Source of the DNA: DATDAH01 sp963845425
GTDB taxonomy: Bacteria; Actinomycetota; Acidimicrobiia; Acidimicrobiales; DATDAH01
Direction of reading: 5' to 3'
Assembly (NCBI GenBank): GCA_963845425.1
Contig: CAWJSC010000002.1
Coordinates: 1 to 64,000 of the forward strand
Length of the DNA stretch: 64,000 nucleotides
Positions 39,709 to 47,618 of this stretch are shown here, piece after piece (position 1 is the stretch's first letter; each line of letters opens with the position of its first letter). The translations under genes and the position numbers were made by a program. The notes under the pieces were generated by a model, which made no database searches, had not been told where the DNA came from, and was given only the letters and a program-made list of their open reading frames with translations.

Positions 39709-40617
39709 ATGAGCGAGTCTCCCGCACCCGTCGACGTCTCCATCGTCCTCCCCGTCTACAACGAGGCGGGGCACCTGCGCGCCGAGATCGACCGGATCCG
39801 CCTCGCCATGGACGCCTCGCACCACTCCTACGAGCTCGTCGTGGTCGACGACGGGTCAGACGACGGCTCCGGCGAGGCGCTCGAGCACGTCGAGGGGATC
39901 CGCCTGATCCGCCTCCCGGTCAACCGGGGCTCGGGCACGGCTCGGAAGGTCGGCACCCGCGAGTCCGTGGGCGACATCGTGGTCTGGACCGACGTGGACA
40001 TGACCTACCCCAACGACCGCATCCCCGAACTGGTCAAGGAGCTCGAGGGCTACGACCAGGTCGTCGGGGCCCGCACGTCCGAGCAAGGAACGGCCAAAGC
40101 GCTCCGGGTGCCCGCGAAGTGGACGATCCGCAAGCTGGCCGCCTACCTGGCCAACACCGAGATCCCGGACCTGAACTCCGGCTTCCGGGCGTTCCGCCGC
40201 AACGTCGCCCTGCAGTTCCTGCACCTCCTCCCCACCGGGTTCTCCTGCGTGACCACGATCACCATGACCTTCCTGGCCAACGGCTACACGGTGAAGTACA
40301 TCCCCATCGACTACGCACCCCGGGCGGGCGAGTCGAAGTTCCACTGGCGCAAGGACACCACCCGCTACCTGGTGCAGGTCGTGCGGCTGGTCCTGTCCTA
40401 CAACCCGCTGCGGGCCTTCGGGCCGGTCTTCGGGATCCTGGCCACGATCGGCTTCGTGAAGCTGGGCTTCGACCTGGAGAGCAAGGCATGGCGGGTGCCG
40501 ACCAACACCCTGCTCATCATCTTCGCCGCCTTCCAGGTCCTGGTCATCGGCCTGCTCGCCGACCTCGTCGTGCGGGTCACCCGGCCCCGTGACGAGGTCG
40601 CCGGCGCCGGAAGGTGA
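39709..40617 (+). CDS. Family 2 glycosyltransferase (dolichyl-phosphate mannosyltransferase-like)
   Basis: A 302-residue GT-A-fold enzyme starting MSESPAPVDVSIVLPVYNEA. It has the nucleotide-sugar loop VVDDGSDDGSGEALEHV, the DxD-like VVWTDVDMTYPNDRIPELVK, VGARTSEQGTAKALR and the acceptor region DLNSGFRAFRRNV. Two C-terminal membrane segments (AFGPVFGILATIGFVKLGF, TLLIIFAAFQVLVIGLLADL) anchor it, as in polyprenyl-phosphate glycosyltransferases and ArnC/GtrB-like proteins that make lipid-linked sugar donors. That product would be the natural donor for the GT-C-like protein at 36983. ATG 39709; the next gene starts inside its stop (GTGA). Confidence 0.92.
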   Translation: MSESPAPVDVSIVLPVYNEAGHLRAEIDRIRLAMDASHHSYELVVVDDGSDDGSGEALEHVEGIRLIRLPVNRGSGTARKVGTRESVGDIVVWTDVDMTYPNDRIPELVKELEGYDQVVGARTSEQGTAKALRVPAKWTIRKLAAYLANTEIPDLNSGFRAFRRNVALQFLHLLPTGFSCVTTITMTFLANGYTVKYIPIDYAPRAGESKFHWRKDTTRYLVQVVRLVLSYNPLRAFGPVFGILATIGFVKLGFDLESKAWRVPTNTLLIIFAAFQVLVIGLLADLVVRVTRPRDEVAGAGR

Positions 40618-41852
40618 CCGGGTCGGGGACCACCCCCGGCCGCCTGTTGGTCATCACCTCGAACTATCCGCGCTGGGCGGGTGACTCGACCACGCCGTTC
40701 GTGCTCGACCTCACCCGCGCGCTGGCCGACCGGGGCTGGGAAGCCGACGTGCTCGCTCCCCACGCCCCCGACGCCGCTCGGGACGAGGTCCTCGGGGACA
40801 TCCCCGTGCACCGCTTCCGCTACCTGCTCCCGGAGCGGGCCCAGACCGTCTGCTATCAGGGCGGGGCGCTGGTGAACCTCCGCCAGCACCGCACCAACCT
40901 GCTGAAGCTGCCCGCCCTCGTCGGCGCGGAGTGGGCCACCGTGGTCCGACGCGTGCGCTCGGGGCGCTACGACGCGGTGCACGCCCACTGGGTGCTGCCC
41001 CAGGGCCTGGTCGGCGTGCTGGCGACCCGGAAGGTCCCCGTCGTGGTCACCGTGCACGGCGGTGACGTGTTCGCCCTGGACCAAGGCCCGCTGCGGGCGG
41101 CCAAGCGGCTGGCCTTCGGGCGGGCCGACGCCGTCACCGTGAACAGCTCCGCGACCGAGCGGGCCGTACTCGACCTGACCCGGCCGCGGCGCCTGGAGCG
41201 CATCCCGATGGGCATCGACGTGGACCCGGTCGTGGACACCGCGGCCGTCGAAAGGCTGCGGAGCGAGCACCGACGGGGGGACGGCCCGCTGCTGGCCCTC
41301 GTCGGCCGAGTGGTGGCCGAGAAGGGCGTCTTCGACCTGCTCGACGCGGTCGACCGGCTGCGAGCCGACCTCCCGGGGGTCCGGGCCGTGGTCCTCGGGG
41401 AGGGTCAGGACCGGGTGGCGGCCGAGGCCCGGGCCGCCGACCTCGGTCTGGGCGACCACATCGCCTTCGTCGGCTGGGTCGACCCCGCCGAGGTGCCGGC
41501 GTGGCTGGCTACCGCGGACGTGGTCGTGGCCCCCTCCCGGACCGCCCCCGACGGGTGGGCCGAGGCCCAGGGCCTGTCCATCGTCGAGGCCATGGCCGCA
41601 GGGCGGCCGGTCGTGGCCAGCGACAGCGGCGGCATCGGCGACGCGGTCGAGCACGAGGTGACCGGCCTGGTCGTCGGCGAGGGGCGGCCCGACGAGTTGG
41701 CCGAGGCGGTCCGGCGCCTGCACCGGGAACCCGCTCTGGCCATCCGTCTGGCCGAGTCCGGACGGGCCCGCGCCGTCGAGCGGTTCTCCGCCGATGCCTC
41801 CGCCGACGCCTTCTCGTCGCTCTTCACCGATCTGATCGGGACCCGACGATGA
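40614..41852 (+). CDS. Family 4 glycosyltransferase
   Basis: A 412-residue GT-B enzyme starting MTGSGTTPGRLLVITSNYPR. The acceptor-domain hallmark is WAGDSTTPFVLDLTRALADR, followed by KVPVVVTVHGGDVFALDQGP, ADAVTVNSSATERAVLDLTR, PMGIDVDP (domain linker) and LALVGRVVAEKGVFDLLDAV. The donor-site EX7E motif is visible in APSRTAPDGWAEAQGLSIVE and AMAAGRPVVASDSGGIGDAV. These retaining transferases add sugars such as mannose or glucose to lipids or glycans. GTG 40614 overlaps the GT2 stop, and its own stop overlaps the next start (ATGA), so the three genes form one tightly coupled operon. Confidence 0.92.
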   Translation: MTGSGTTPGRLLVITSNYPRWAGDSTTPFVLDLTRALADRGWEADVLAPHAPDAARDEVLGDIPVHRFRYLLPERAQTVCYQGGALVNLRQHRTNLLKLPALVGAEWATVVRRVRSGRYDAVHAHWVLPQGLVGVLATRKVPVVVTVHGGDVFALDQGPLRAAKRLAFGRADAVTVNSSATERAVLDLTRPRRLERIPMGIDVDPVVDTAAVERLRSEHRRGDGPLLALVGRVVAEKGVFDLLDAVDRLRADLPGVRAVVLGEGQDRVAAEARAADLGLGDHIAFVGWVDPAEVPAWLATADVVVAPSRTAPDGWAEAQGLSIVEAMAAGRPVVASDSGGIGDAVEHEVTGLVVGEGRPDELAEAVRRLHREPALAIRLAESGRARAVERFSADASADAFSSLFTDLIGTRR

Positions 41853-42625
41853 GCGGGCGGGCGCTGTTCGTCGTCTCGACCGGGCGCACCGGGACCCAGT
41901 TCCTGGCCCGCACCGTCGAGGCCTGGGGAGCCCGCAGCCACCACGAGCCCGGCCCGTGGTGGCTCCGGCACCTGTCCAACGCCCACGCCTCGGGCGCGGT
42001 GAGCCAGGCGCGGGCCGTGCGCCTGCTGCACCGGGTACGGGACCCGGCCCTGGCCGCCGACGAGCCCTGGTTCGAGGCCAGCTGCCTCGACCACGGCCTG
42101 GTCGGACCGCTGCTGGCTGCGTTCCCCGAGGCCACGGTCGTGCAGGTGGTCCGCCATCCCGTCGGCTACGTGCGCTCGGCCCAGGACTGGGGGGCCTACC
42201 GCTTCGGGGGCCGGCCGCTCAACCTGCTCCCGTACCGACGCCTGGCCCCGCCTCAGTTCGACCGCTGGAGCGCGGCCGAACGCGTCCGGTGGGTGGGCCA
42301 GGACCAGTTCGAGCGGCTGGCCTGGGCCTGGGCCGCCATGAACCGGGCCATGCGCACTCAGGGCGAGGGCTCGGACCGCTTCCGGGTCGCCCGCTTCGAG
42401 GACGTGACCGACGCCGAGCGGGGCCCCGCCGAGTTGGGTCGGCTGGCGTCCGACCTGGGCCTGACCGTGTCGCCCGACGTCCTGGCCGCCGCGGTCCAGA
42501 AGCGGGTCAACGCCAGCCAGCCCAAGGCCGGCGACTGGACCCCCGAGCAGTGGGCCACGCTCGTGGACCTGACCGCCCACGAAGCCGCCCACTACGGCTA
42601 CGAGATCACCCCGCCCTGGTCCTGA
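41849..42625 (+). CDS. Sulfotransferase-like protein, second
   Basis: A 258-residue protein starting MSGRALFVVSTGRTGTQFLA. STGRTGTQFLARTVEAWGA is a P-loop of the sulfotransferase type, and ATVVQVVRHPVGYVRSAQDW matches the 3'-phosphate-binding region with an R-x2-[PV] and a Ser. WAWAAMNRAMRTQG and FRVARFEDVTDAERGPAELG are the following helices. Sulfation is the family prediction; the acceptor is probably the glycan made by the two glycosyltransferases just upstream, whose operon it shares by a four-base overlap. A convergent hairpin (42726-42773) separates it from the next sulfotransferase on the other strand. Confidence 0.78.
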   Translation: MSGRALFVVSTGRTGTQFLARTVEAWGARSHHEPGPWWLRHLSNAHASGAVSQARAVRLLHRVRDPALAADEPWFEASCLDHGLVGPLLAAFPEATVVQVVRHPVGYVRSAQDWGAYRFGGRPLNLLPYRRLAPPQFDRWSAAERVRWVGQDQFERLAWAWAAMNRAMRTQGEGSDRFRVARFEDVTDAERGPAELGRLASDLGLTVSPDVLAAAVQKRVNASQPKAGDWTPEQWATLVDLTAHEAAHYGYEITPPWS

Positions 42626-42725
42626 CCGGAGGGGACGGGCTGCTGGTCGTCGGGGGGAGCCCAGCCGGTTCCCACTCCGTGTGGCCGGTCACAGCACCCA
42701 TCGTGCCAGCCGCGAGCCCAGCCGA

Positions 42726-42773
42726 TTCTGGCGTCGATTTGTCACGCCTGGCGTGACAAATCGACGCAATTTC
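42726..42773. repeat. Palindrome family A, copy 3, with a family-B-like left arm
   Basis: The inner palindrome gcgtcgatttgtcacgcc (42731-42748) and its mirror (42750-42767) is perfect around a single T. Compared with copies 1 and 2, gccgat/atcggc has become gtcgat/atcgac, a compensated change. The outer left end is ttctgg, as in family B, while the outer right end is caatttc, as in family A, so the outer arms do not pair. It lies in the 162-bp gap between convergent genes; nothing else is seen in that gap. Confidence 0.75.
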
Positions 42774-42787
42774 AGATGGGACGGCCG

Positions 42788-43684
42788 TCAGTAGCCGTAG
42801 CGCTTGCGCAGCGGCCAGGTCAGCGCGTTGACCACCAGCCGGTCCCGGGTCGGCAGCAGGGCGCGCCACTCCTCGTCTTCGCGGATGGTGACCTGGGTGT
42901 CGGCGAAGCGGGTGGGGTTGCCGGCCAGGGTGTGGCCCTGGGTGACCGACAGGGTGCGGCCGTCGAGGACGGCGTCGACGTCGGGGGTGCGGCCCGTGAA
43001 GGCGCCGAGGTCCACCAGGGTCGAACGGGGATCGGCGGTGAAGGCCTCGTAGTGCAGCGTCGTCCGGAGCCCCGATGAGCGGCGGGTGGCCAGGCTGACG
43101 ACCAGGTTGCGACTGGTCCAACTCAGGCCGGAGTGCCAGGCCGGGAAGCGGTCCATCTCCCGGGGCTCGATCATGTCGTGGTGGGTCTTGGTCCGCTTCC
43201 AGGACCAGGCCACCGCCCGTGGGTCACGGACCAGGAGCACAGAGAAGGGGCGGATGCCGTCGACCCGGCCGAGGACGCCCGGTTCGGTGGGCCACTTGGA
43301 GGAGTCGACGACGACCTCCGCCCCGGTGACCTCGGCCACGGCCCCGACGAGGCGGGTCGTGGCCGCCGACCACCGCTGGAAGGCGGCCCAGCCCCGGGTC
43401 CGGCCCGCCAGCAGGCGGGGGGCGGCGCCCCAGCGGAACACCGCCTCGCTGTCGCGGGCCAGGGCCTCGGCGTCGAGGTCGGCCAACCGGTCGGCCACCG
43501 CACCCCAGACGGGACAGGCGGTGATGGGCCGGCCGCACGCACAGCGCCGGTCCTCGACCAGGCCTCGGCGCCAGAAGAACCGCAGTTCGCCGGCCGCGAA
43601 GAAGCCGTCCAGTTCGCCCAGGGCCATGGACAGCAGGGTCGATCCCGAGCGGCCCTTGCCCAGCAGGTAGAGGACGTCGGTCAC
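42788..43684 (-). CDS. Sulfotransferase family protein, third
   Basis: A 298-residue protein starting MTDVLYLLGKGRSGSTLLSM. LLGKGRSGSTLLSMALGEL is the 5'-phosphosulfate loop, and FSVLLVRDPRAVAWSWKRTK the 3'-phosphate-binding motif with Arg and Ser. CACGRPITACPVWGAV gives a cluster of Cys found in several bacterial sulfotransferases near the acceptor site. DSSKWPTEPGVLGRVD and FPAWHSGLSWTSRNLVV follow. GTG 43684 overlaps the stop of the upstream LPG-synthase-like gene by four bases. With 39058 and 41849 this gives three different sulfotransferase-type proteins within 4.7 kb, which strongly suggests a sulfated product. Confidence 0.87.
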   Translation of the reverse strand: MTDVLYLLGKGRSGSTLLSMALGELDGFFAAGELRFFWRRGLVEDRRCACGRPITACPVWGAVADRLADLDAEALARDSEAVFRWGAAPRLLAGRTRGWAAFQRWSAATTRLVGAVAEVTGAEVVVDSSKWPTEPGVLGRVDGIRPFSVLLVRDPRAVAWSWKRTKTHHDMIEPREMDRFPAWHSGLSWTSRNLVVSLATRRSSGLRTTLHYEAFTADPRSTLVDLGAFTGRTPDVDAVLDGRTLSVTQGHTLAGNPTRFADTQVTIREDEEWRALLPTRDRLVVNALTWPLRKRYGY

Positions 43685-44679
43685 ACGGACTCGGGATCGG
43701 GTGCGGGATCGACCTCGACGTCGACGACGTGCTCCCCCGCGACCACCTCCGCCTCACCCGGGATGTCCCGTCGCCCCATGACGCCGACGATCAGGGCCAT
43801 CACCGCCATGACGGGCAGGGACACCAGCCGGTCGAGGCCACTGGCCAGGAGGCCGCTGGAGGCGGGATCGCCGACCAGGCGGCTCAGGGCACCGGAGATC
43901 ACCTCCCGGATCCCGAAGCCCGAGGGGAAGAACCCGATGGCCGACGAGAGCACCCCGGCCAGGGGCAGGAGCATGGCCCCGGCGAAGGACCCACCGATGT
44001 CGAAGCCGACCATCACCAGCCAGAAGCGGACGCCGCGTACCACCACCATCAGGATCTCGACGCCGAGGAGCACGGCGCTGCGCCGGAGGGCCTCGCCGGA
44101 CGGGGCGTCCTCCCGACGGGCGACCAACGAGCGCACGGCCGTGTGCCCGACCAGGCTGGCCAGCACGCCGCCGGCGCCGAAGAGCAGGGCCAGCCAGGGG
44201 CGGACGGGTATCAGCACCACGGCGCCGACCAGCAGCGCGCCCCCCAGCCAGAACAGGGCGGTGGCCAGCGTGGCCGAAGCGGCGCGGCCATAGGAGGAGC
44301 CCTCCCGCTTGAGCCCCTGCATGCGGACGAGGGCGGAGCCGGGTAGTGGCAGGAGGTTGGCCGCGCGGGCGTAGATGGCGATGGGCATGGCCACCCGGAG
44401 ACGGATGCGGTGGCCCAGCACCGCCCCCGACGCCGTGTACTCGAGCGCGTTCAGCCCGATCAGCACCGGCACCCCGACCACGCTCGTCAGCAGGATCGCC
44501 CACCACTGCAGCTCCCGTTCCCCCGAGGGCAGTCCCCGGATGCCCAAGGCCATGGCCACCACGAACACGACGGCGGAGACGGCCATCGAGATCTTCCGGC
44601 CCCGGGGGGTCTCGGTCTTGGCCGAGATGCGGTCGAGGAACCTGGCGGCGCGGCGCAGCAGGGGTTGGAGACGGTCCAC
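43681..44679 (-). CDS. Lysylphosphatidylglycerol synthase TM-region/AglD-like membrane protein (UPF0104)
   Basis: A 332-residue polytopic protein starting MDRLQPLLRRAARFLDRISA, with about eight helices. ALEYTASGAVLGHRIRLRVA, YARAANLLPLPGSALVRMQG, SSAIGFFPSGFGIREVISGA and LVSLPVMAVMALIVGVMG match the membrane part of MprF/AglD-like proteins. The LP-x-PGSA-[LV] and FPSG-x-GIREV motifs are diagnostic. MprF-type domains flip lipids and AglD-type proteins act on lipid-linked sugars, so a role in moving a glycolipid is likely here. The C-terminal tail is acidic. GTG 44679 is 15 bp from the GNAT stop; all four genes from 45623 down to 42788 are on one strand and nearly touching. Confidence 0.82.
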   Translation of the reverse strand: MDRLQPLLRRAARFLDRISAKTETPRGRKISMAVSAVVFVVAMALGIRGLPSGERELQWWAILLTSVVGVPVLIGLNALEYTASGAVLGHRIRLRVAMPIAIYARAANLLPLPGSALVRMQGLKREGSSYGRAASATLATALFWLGGALLVGAVVLIPVRPWLALLFGAGGVLASLVGHTAVRSLVARREDAPSGEALRRSAVLLGVEILMVVVRGVRFWLVMVGFDIGGSFAGAMLLPLAGVLSSAIGFFPSGFGIREVISGALSRLVGDPASSGLLASGLDRLVSLPVMAVMALIVGVMGRRDIPGEAEVVAGEHVVDVEVDPAPDPESV

Positions 44680-44694
44680 GTCAGCGACCCCGCC

Positions 44695-45213
44695 TCACAG
44701 CCGGTTGAAGGGCTCGGCGTACACGAACGGCCCGGCCACGACGGCGGACGGGTCCAGCACCCGCACCTGGAAATGGGCGCCCCAGGTCGGGTCCGGGGCC
44801 TCGACGCCGTGGTCGGCCGCGGGTTCGAAGCCGAAGCGGCCGTAGTAGTCGGCGCGGCCCACCAGGGCCACGAGCGTCTCGCCCCGGGCCTCGGCCACGG
44901 CGACGACGGCATGCACCAGCGCCGAGCCGATCCCCTCGCCCTGGTGGTCCGGCCGGACCCCGATCGGGCCGAGCCCGAGGGCCGGGCGCCGGTCGGCGCC
45001 GACGGTCCCCCGGGTGCAGACGACGTGGCCGACGACGTCACCGTCGACCTCGGCGACCAGGGACAGGTCGTCCAACCAGCCCTCGTCCTGGCGCAGCTCG
45101 TCGAGCAGCCCGGCCTCCACCGGCTCGTCGGCCCCCTCTGGCGTGGGGAAGGCGGCGACCTGGACGGCGCGCGCCGCTGCGACGTCGCCTGGTCGCTCGC
45201 GCCGCACGATCAC
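44695..45213 (-). CDS. GNAT-family N-acetyltransferase
   Basis: A 172-residue protein from GTG 45213 (MIVRRERPGDVAAARAVQVA). The acetyl-CoA site is LGLGPIGVRPDHQGEGIGSA, with the Q-x2-G-x-[GA] loop. The order AFPTPEGADEPVEAGLLDEL, DGDVVGHVVCTRG and GRADYYGRFGFEPAADHGVE is that of Arg-rich N-acetyltransferases that act on small molecules (YhbS/PaiA-like, DUF with a YYGRFGFE motif). Its GTG overlaps the thioesterase stop (TTGTGATC), so the two are coupled. Target unknown. Upstream starts to 45378 are shadows of the thioesterase. Confidence 0.87.
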   Translation of the reverse strand: MIVRRERPGDVAAARAVQVAAFPTPEGADEPVEAGLLDELRQDEGWLDDLSLVAEVDGDVVGHVVCTRGTVGADRRPALGLGPIGVRPDHQGEGIGSALVHAVVAVAEARGETLVALVGRADYYGRFGFEPAADHGVEAPDPTWGAHFQVRVLDPSAVVAGPFVYAEPFNRL

Positions 45214-45623
45214 AACGGACGCTCGGCCTCGAGGACCTTCCGCAGCACCTCGGTGAGCGGGATCGGCTGTCCCTTCCGGAGGTGGACGTGCACCGTCTCC
45301 CCCGTCGCCAGGCAGCGGTCGTCCAGGAACACCCCCTGGCCGATGGTGAACGAGGACTCGCCGAGGTCCACCACACACGAGCCCACGTCGAGCTGCGCCG
45401 GGTAGGAGGCCGTGCCCAGGTAGTCGATCGCCACCCGGCGGACGATGAAGTTGTCCCCCTGGCCCTTGTGCGGGATGACCCGGTCCAGGAGCAGCTCCAG
45501 TCGGGCGTTCTCCAGGTACTCGGCGTAGGCCACGTTGTTGATGTGCCGGGCGCCGTCCTGGTCACCCCACCGCACCTTCTCCGCGCTCCAGTAGCCGTAG
45601 GTCGACCGGTCCGTCAGCTCCAC
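45210..45623 (-). CDS. Acyl-CoA thioesterase, 4HBT (hot-dog) family
   Basis: A 137-residue hot-dog protein from GTG 45623 (MELTDRSTYGYWSAEKVRWG). The 4HBT active-site signature is VRWGDQDGARHINNVAYAEY, with the Asp of the D-x-D-x-x-xHxNN motif. FIVRRVAIDYLGTASYPAQL, FTIGQGVFLDDRCLATGETV and VHLRKGQPIPLTEVLRKVL follow. The family cleaves acyl-CoA or acyl carrier protein thioesters. It starts the minus-strand string that runs through GNAT, the AglD-like protein and the third sulfotransferase, so it may be only incidentally part of the glycan locus. A longer upstream frame to 45731 is not conserved-looking. Confidence 0.87.
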   Translation of the reverse strand: MELTDRSTYGYWSAEKVRWGDQDGARHINNVAYAEYLENARLELLLDRVIPHKGQGDNFIVRRVAIDYLGTASYPAQLDVGSCVVDLGESSFTIGQGVFLDDRCLATGETVHVHLRKGQPIPLTEVLRKVLEAERPL

Positions 45624-45783
45624 CCCGTCAGTCTGGCCCGCACCACCCCCCGACAGCCGAACCAGTGGCGAGTTCGAGTTCGTCGCGGCGAACAGCCCCG
45701 CCCTGGAGGTCGCCCTGCGCCCGGTGCTCACGGGCGAGGAGACCGGCGACCTGAGTGAGTACGAGGACTTCGTCGAGCGGTGA
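45601..45783 (+). pseudogene. Orphan C-terminal fragment without a start codon
   Basis: A plus-strand frame opens after TAG at 45598-45600 and contains no ATG, GTG or TTG before the region GEFEFVAANSPALEVALRPV and LTGEETGDLSEYEDFVER, with a TGA at 45781-45783. The last 40 codons look protein-like and acidic, unlike shadow frames. The front 20 codons overlap the 5' end of the thioesterase on the other strand. I read it as the remnant of a gene whose front was lost, or whose frame is broken. Parent unknown. Confidence 0.3.
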
Positions 45784-45828
45784 GGGGTACCACCAGCGCC
45801 GGTCCGCCCCGAGGACTACCTTGCCCCC

Positions 45829-46395
45829 ATGAGCACCGAAGGTCTCGCCAAGTCCCACGCCGCCGCCCGCGCCGCCCTGGCCGGAGTCTCCGCCGACCAG
45901 CTCGACCAGCCCACGCCGTGTGCCTCCTGGACGGTCCGTGACCTCGCCAACCACCTGGTCGGCGGCAACTACTGGTTCGCCTCCTGGGTGAACGGGGAGA
46001 CGCCGACCGAAGGCGACGAAGCCCCCGACTTCGCCGCCGGTGACCTCGTCGCCGCGTTCGACGAGGGCAGCCGCCAGGCCATCGCGGCGTTCGAGGCCCC
46101 CGGAGCCATGGAGAAGATGATCACCCTGCCGTTCGGCACCATGCCCGGTGGCGCCTTCATGGGCCTGGCCACCACCGACCAGTTCGCCCACGCCTGGGAC
46201 CTCGCCCAGGCCACCGGCCAGCAGATCGACTTCGACCAGGACCACGCCGAGGCGCTCCTGACCGCATCCGAAGCCTCGATCCAGGACGCGTTCCGGGGGG
46301 CCGACGGCCAGGCGCCGTTCGGTCCGGCCCAGGAGATCGATCCCTCGGCCCCCGCCGCCGACCGCCTCGCCGCGTTCCTGGGCCGCCAGGTCTGA
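45829..46395 (+). CDS. TIGR03086-type metal-binding protein (DinB/mycothiol maleylpyruvate isomerase-like)
   Basis: A 188-residue four-helix-bundle protein starting MSTEGLAKSHAAARAALAGV. SADQLDQPTPCASWTVRDLA, NHLVGGNYWFASWVNGE and MGLATTDQFAHAWDLAQATG are the TIGR03086/MDMPI_N pattern. Two His (NHLVGG and FAHAWDLA) and an acid build the metal site. The fold is shared with mycothiol-dependent maleylpyruvate isomerase and DinB proteins. A mycothiol-linked role fits an actinobacterium, but function is not proven. ATG 45829; intergenic DNA upstream contains only the 45601-45783 fragment. Confidence 0.88.
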   Translation: MSTEGLAKSHAAARAALAGVSADQLDQPTPCASWTVRDLANHLVGGNYWFASWVNGETPTEGDEAPDFAAGDLVAAFDEGSRQAIAAFEAPGAMEKMITLPFGTMPGGAFMGLATTDQFAHAWDLAQATGQQIDFDQDHAEALLTASEASIQDAFRGADGQAPFGPAQEIDPSAPAADRLAAFLGRQV

Positions 46396-46423
46396 AGCGC
46401 CCGGCCGATACCGTTCCCGCCCG

Positions 46424-46921
46424 GTGACGGGCCCTTTCGACGACCTCCTCGAGGCCAACCGGCGCAACCAGGCCGACTTCGCCTTCGCCGGGCTGACCGG
46501 ACGGCCCCGCCTGGGCCTGGCGGTGGTGGCCTGCATGGACACCCGCATCGACCCCCTCGCGGTCCTCGGCCTGCAGCCGGGCGACGCCAAGATCCTGCGC
46601 AACGCCGGTGCCCGGGTGACCGACGACATCGTGCGCTCGTTGGCCATCGTGGTGGCCAACCTCGGCGTGGACCGGGTGGCGGTCATCGCCCACACCGACT
46701 GTGCCCTGGACAAGCTCTCCGCCGACGAGCTGCGCGCCCGGGTCGCCGAGACCAGCGGCACGCCCACCGACGACTGGGACCCACTGGCGGTCGACGACCA
46801 GCAGACGGCCCTCCGTCAGGACGTGGCCCGGCTCCACGCCGAGGCCCTGCTCCCCGACGACCTGACCATCGGGGCCTTCGTCTACGACGTGACGACCGGC
46901 GCGCTCACCCCGGTGGACTGA
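46424..46921 (+). CDS. Beta-carbonic anhydrase
   Basis: A 165-residue beta-class carbonic anhydrase starting MTGPFDDLLEANRRNQADFA. The zinc site is Cys37-x-Asp39-x-Arg41 (VVACMDTRID) and His90-x2-Cys93 (IAHTDCALD), with NAGARVTDDIVRSLAIVV between. It interconverts CO2 and bicarbonate, so it can supply bicarbonate for carboxylases in acyl-CoA metabolism. The fold is the compact actinobacterial form. GTG 46424 is 28 bp after the previous stop, so it is probably co-transcribed. Its 3' end overlaps the convergent alpha/beta hydrolase by 17 bp. Confidence 0.92.
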   Translation: MTGPFDDLLEANRRNQADFAFAGLTGRPRLGLAVVACMDTRIDPLAVLGLQPGDAKILRNAGARVTDDIVRSLAIVVANLGVDRVAVIAHTDCALDKLSADELRARVAETSGTPTDDWDPLAVDDQQTALRQDVARLHAEALLPDDLTIGAFVYDVTTGALTPVD

Positions 46922-47618
46922 TCGGCTCCTGCAGCAGATCGGCCAGCTCGACGGGGCAGGCCAACATCGGCGAGTGGGCGCAGTCGAGCACGTCGGCGGT
47001 CACGCCCAGGCGCTCCCGGGCCATGCGGATCTGCCAGTCCGGGTCCATGATCCGGTCGTCCGAGCAGGCCACGTACCGCAGGGGGACGTCGGGGTAGGCC
47101 TCGAGCGGCCAGTCGCCCTGCACCGGACCCCACCGTTGGGCCCGCAGGGCCGCCACGGCCCCGTCGAGCAGGTGCTCGGGGACGTCGTGGTAGAAGGCGG
47201 CGATCGCCCCCTCGCGGTCCCACCGGCTGCCGCCGTCGGGCTCGGTGCGCTGGTGGGCCGCCGTCAGCTCCGGGAAACCGGGGCTGAAGGCGTCCTCCCC
47301 CAACACCTCGCCGACCGGTCGGCCCGGGGCCGGGAGGATGGCGGCCACGAAGACCAGGCCGGCCACGGGACGCCGCTCGGGGATCAGCGGGATCGTCAAG
47401 CCGGCGAGCGAATGCCCGACCACGACCACTGGCTCGTCGAACCCGGCGGCGGCGTCCACGACGGCAGCCGCGTACTCCTCGAGGCCCGCACCGGGGTCCT
47501 CGCTGGGCAGGTCGGGGGCGACCACCCGCTCCCCCCGGGCCTCGAGCACGTCGACCAGGGGCTGCCAGCAGGCTCCGGCGTGCCAGGCGCCGTGGACCAG
47601 GACGAAGGGCGGGCTCAT
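46905..47618 (-). CDS. Alpha/beta-fold hydrolase (esterase-like)
   Basis: A 237-residue protein from ATG 47618 (MSPPFVLVHGAWHAGACWQP). VLVHGAWHAGACW holds the oxyanion, VVVVGHSLAGLTIPLI the Ser nucleophile elbow, VPLRYVACSDDRIMDPDWQI the acid and LDCAHSPMLACPVELADLLQ the His. The sequence resembles salicylic-acid-binding-protein-like/MEST esterases. It is translationally coupled to the acyl-CoA ligase upstream (ATGA overlap), so it may hydrolyse an ester to yield the acid that the ligase activates, or remove CoA products. Inference only. Confidence 0.85.
   Translation of the reverse strand: MSPPFVLVHGAWHAGACWQPLVDVLEARGERVVAPDLPSEDPGAGLEEYAAAVVDAAAGFDEPVVVVGHSLAGLTIPLIPERRPVAGLVFVAAILPAPGRPVGEVLGEDAFSPGFPELTAAHQRTEPDGGSRWDREGAIAAFYHDVPEHLLDGAVAALRAQRWGPVQGDWPLEAYPDVPLRYVACSDDRIMDPDWQIRMARERLGVTADVLDCAHSPMLACPVELADLLQEPISPPG

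Noticed and set aside
36983..39727. Extension of the GT-C-like gene upstream to 39727
   Set aside because: The added part is out of frame with the sulfotransferase and Arg/Pro-rich; the ATG at 39061 overlaps the sulfotransferase stop.
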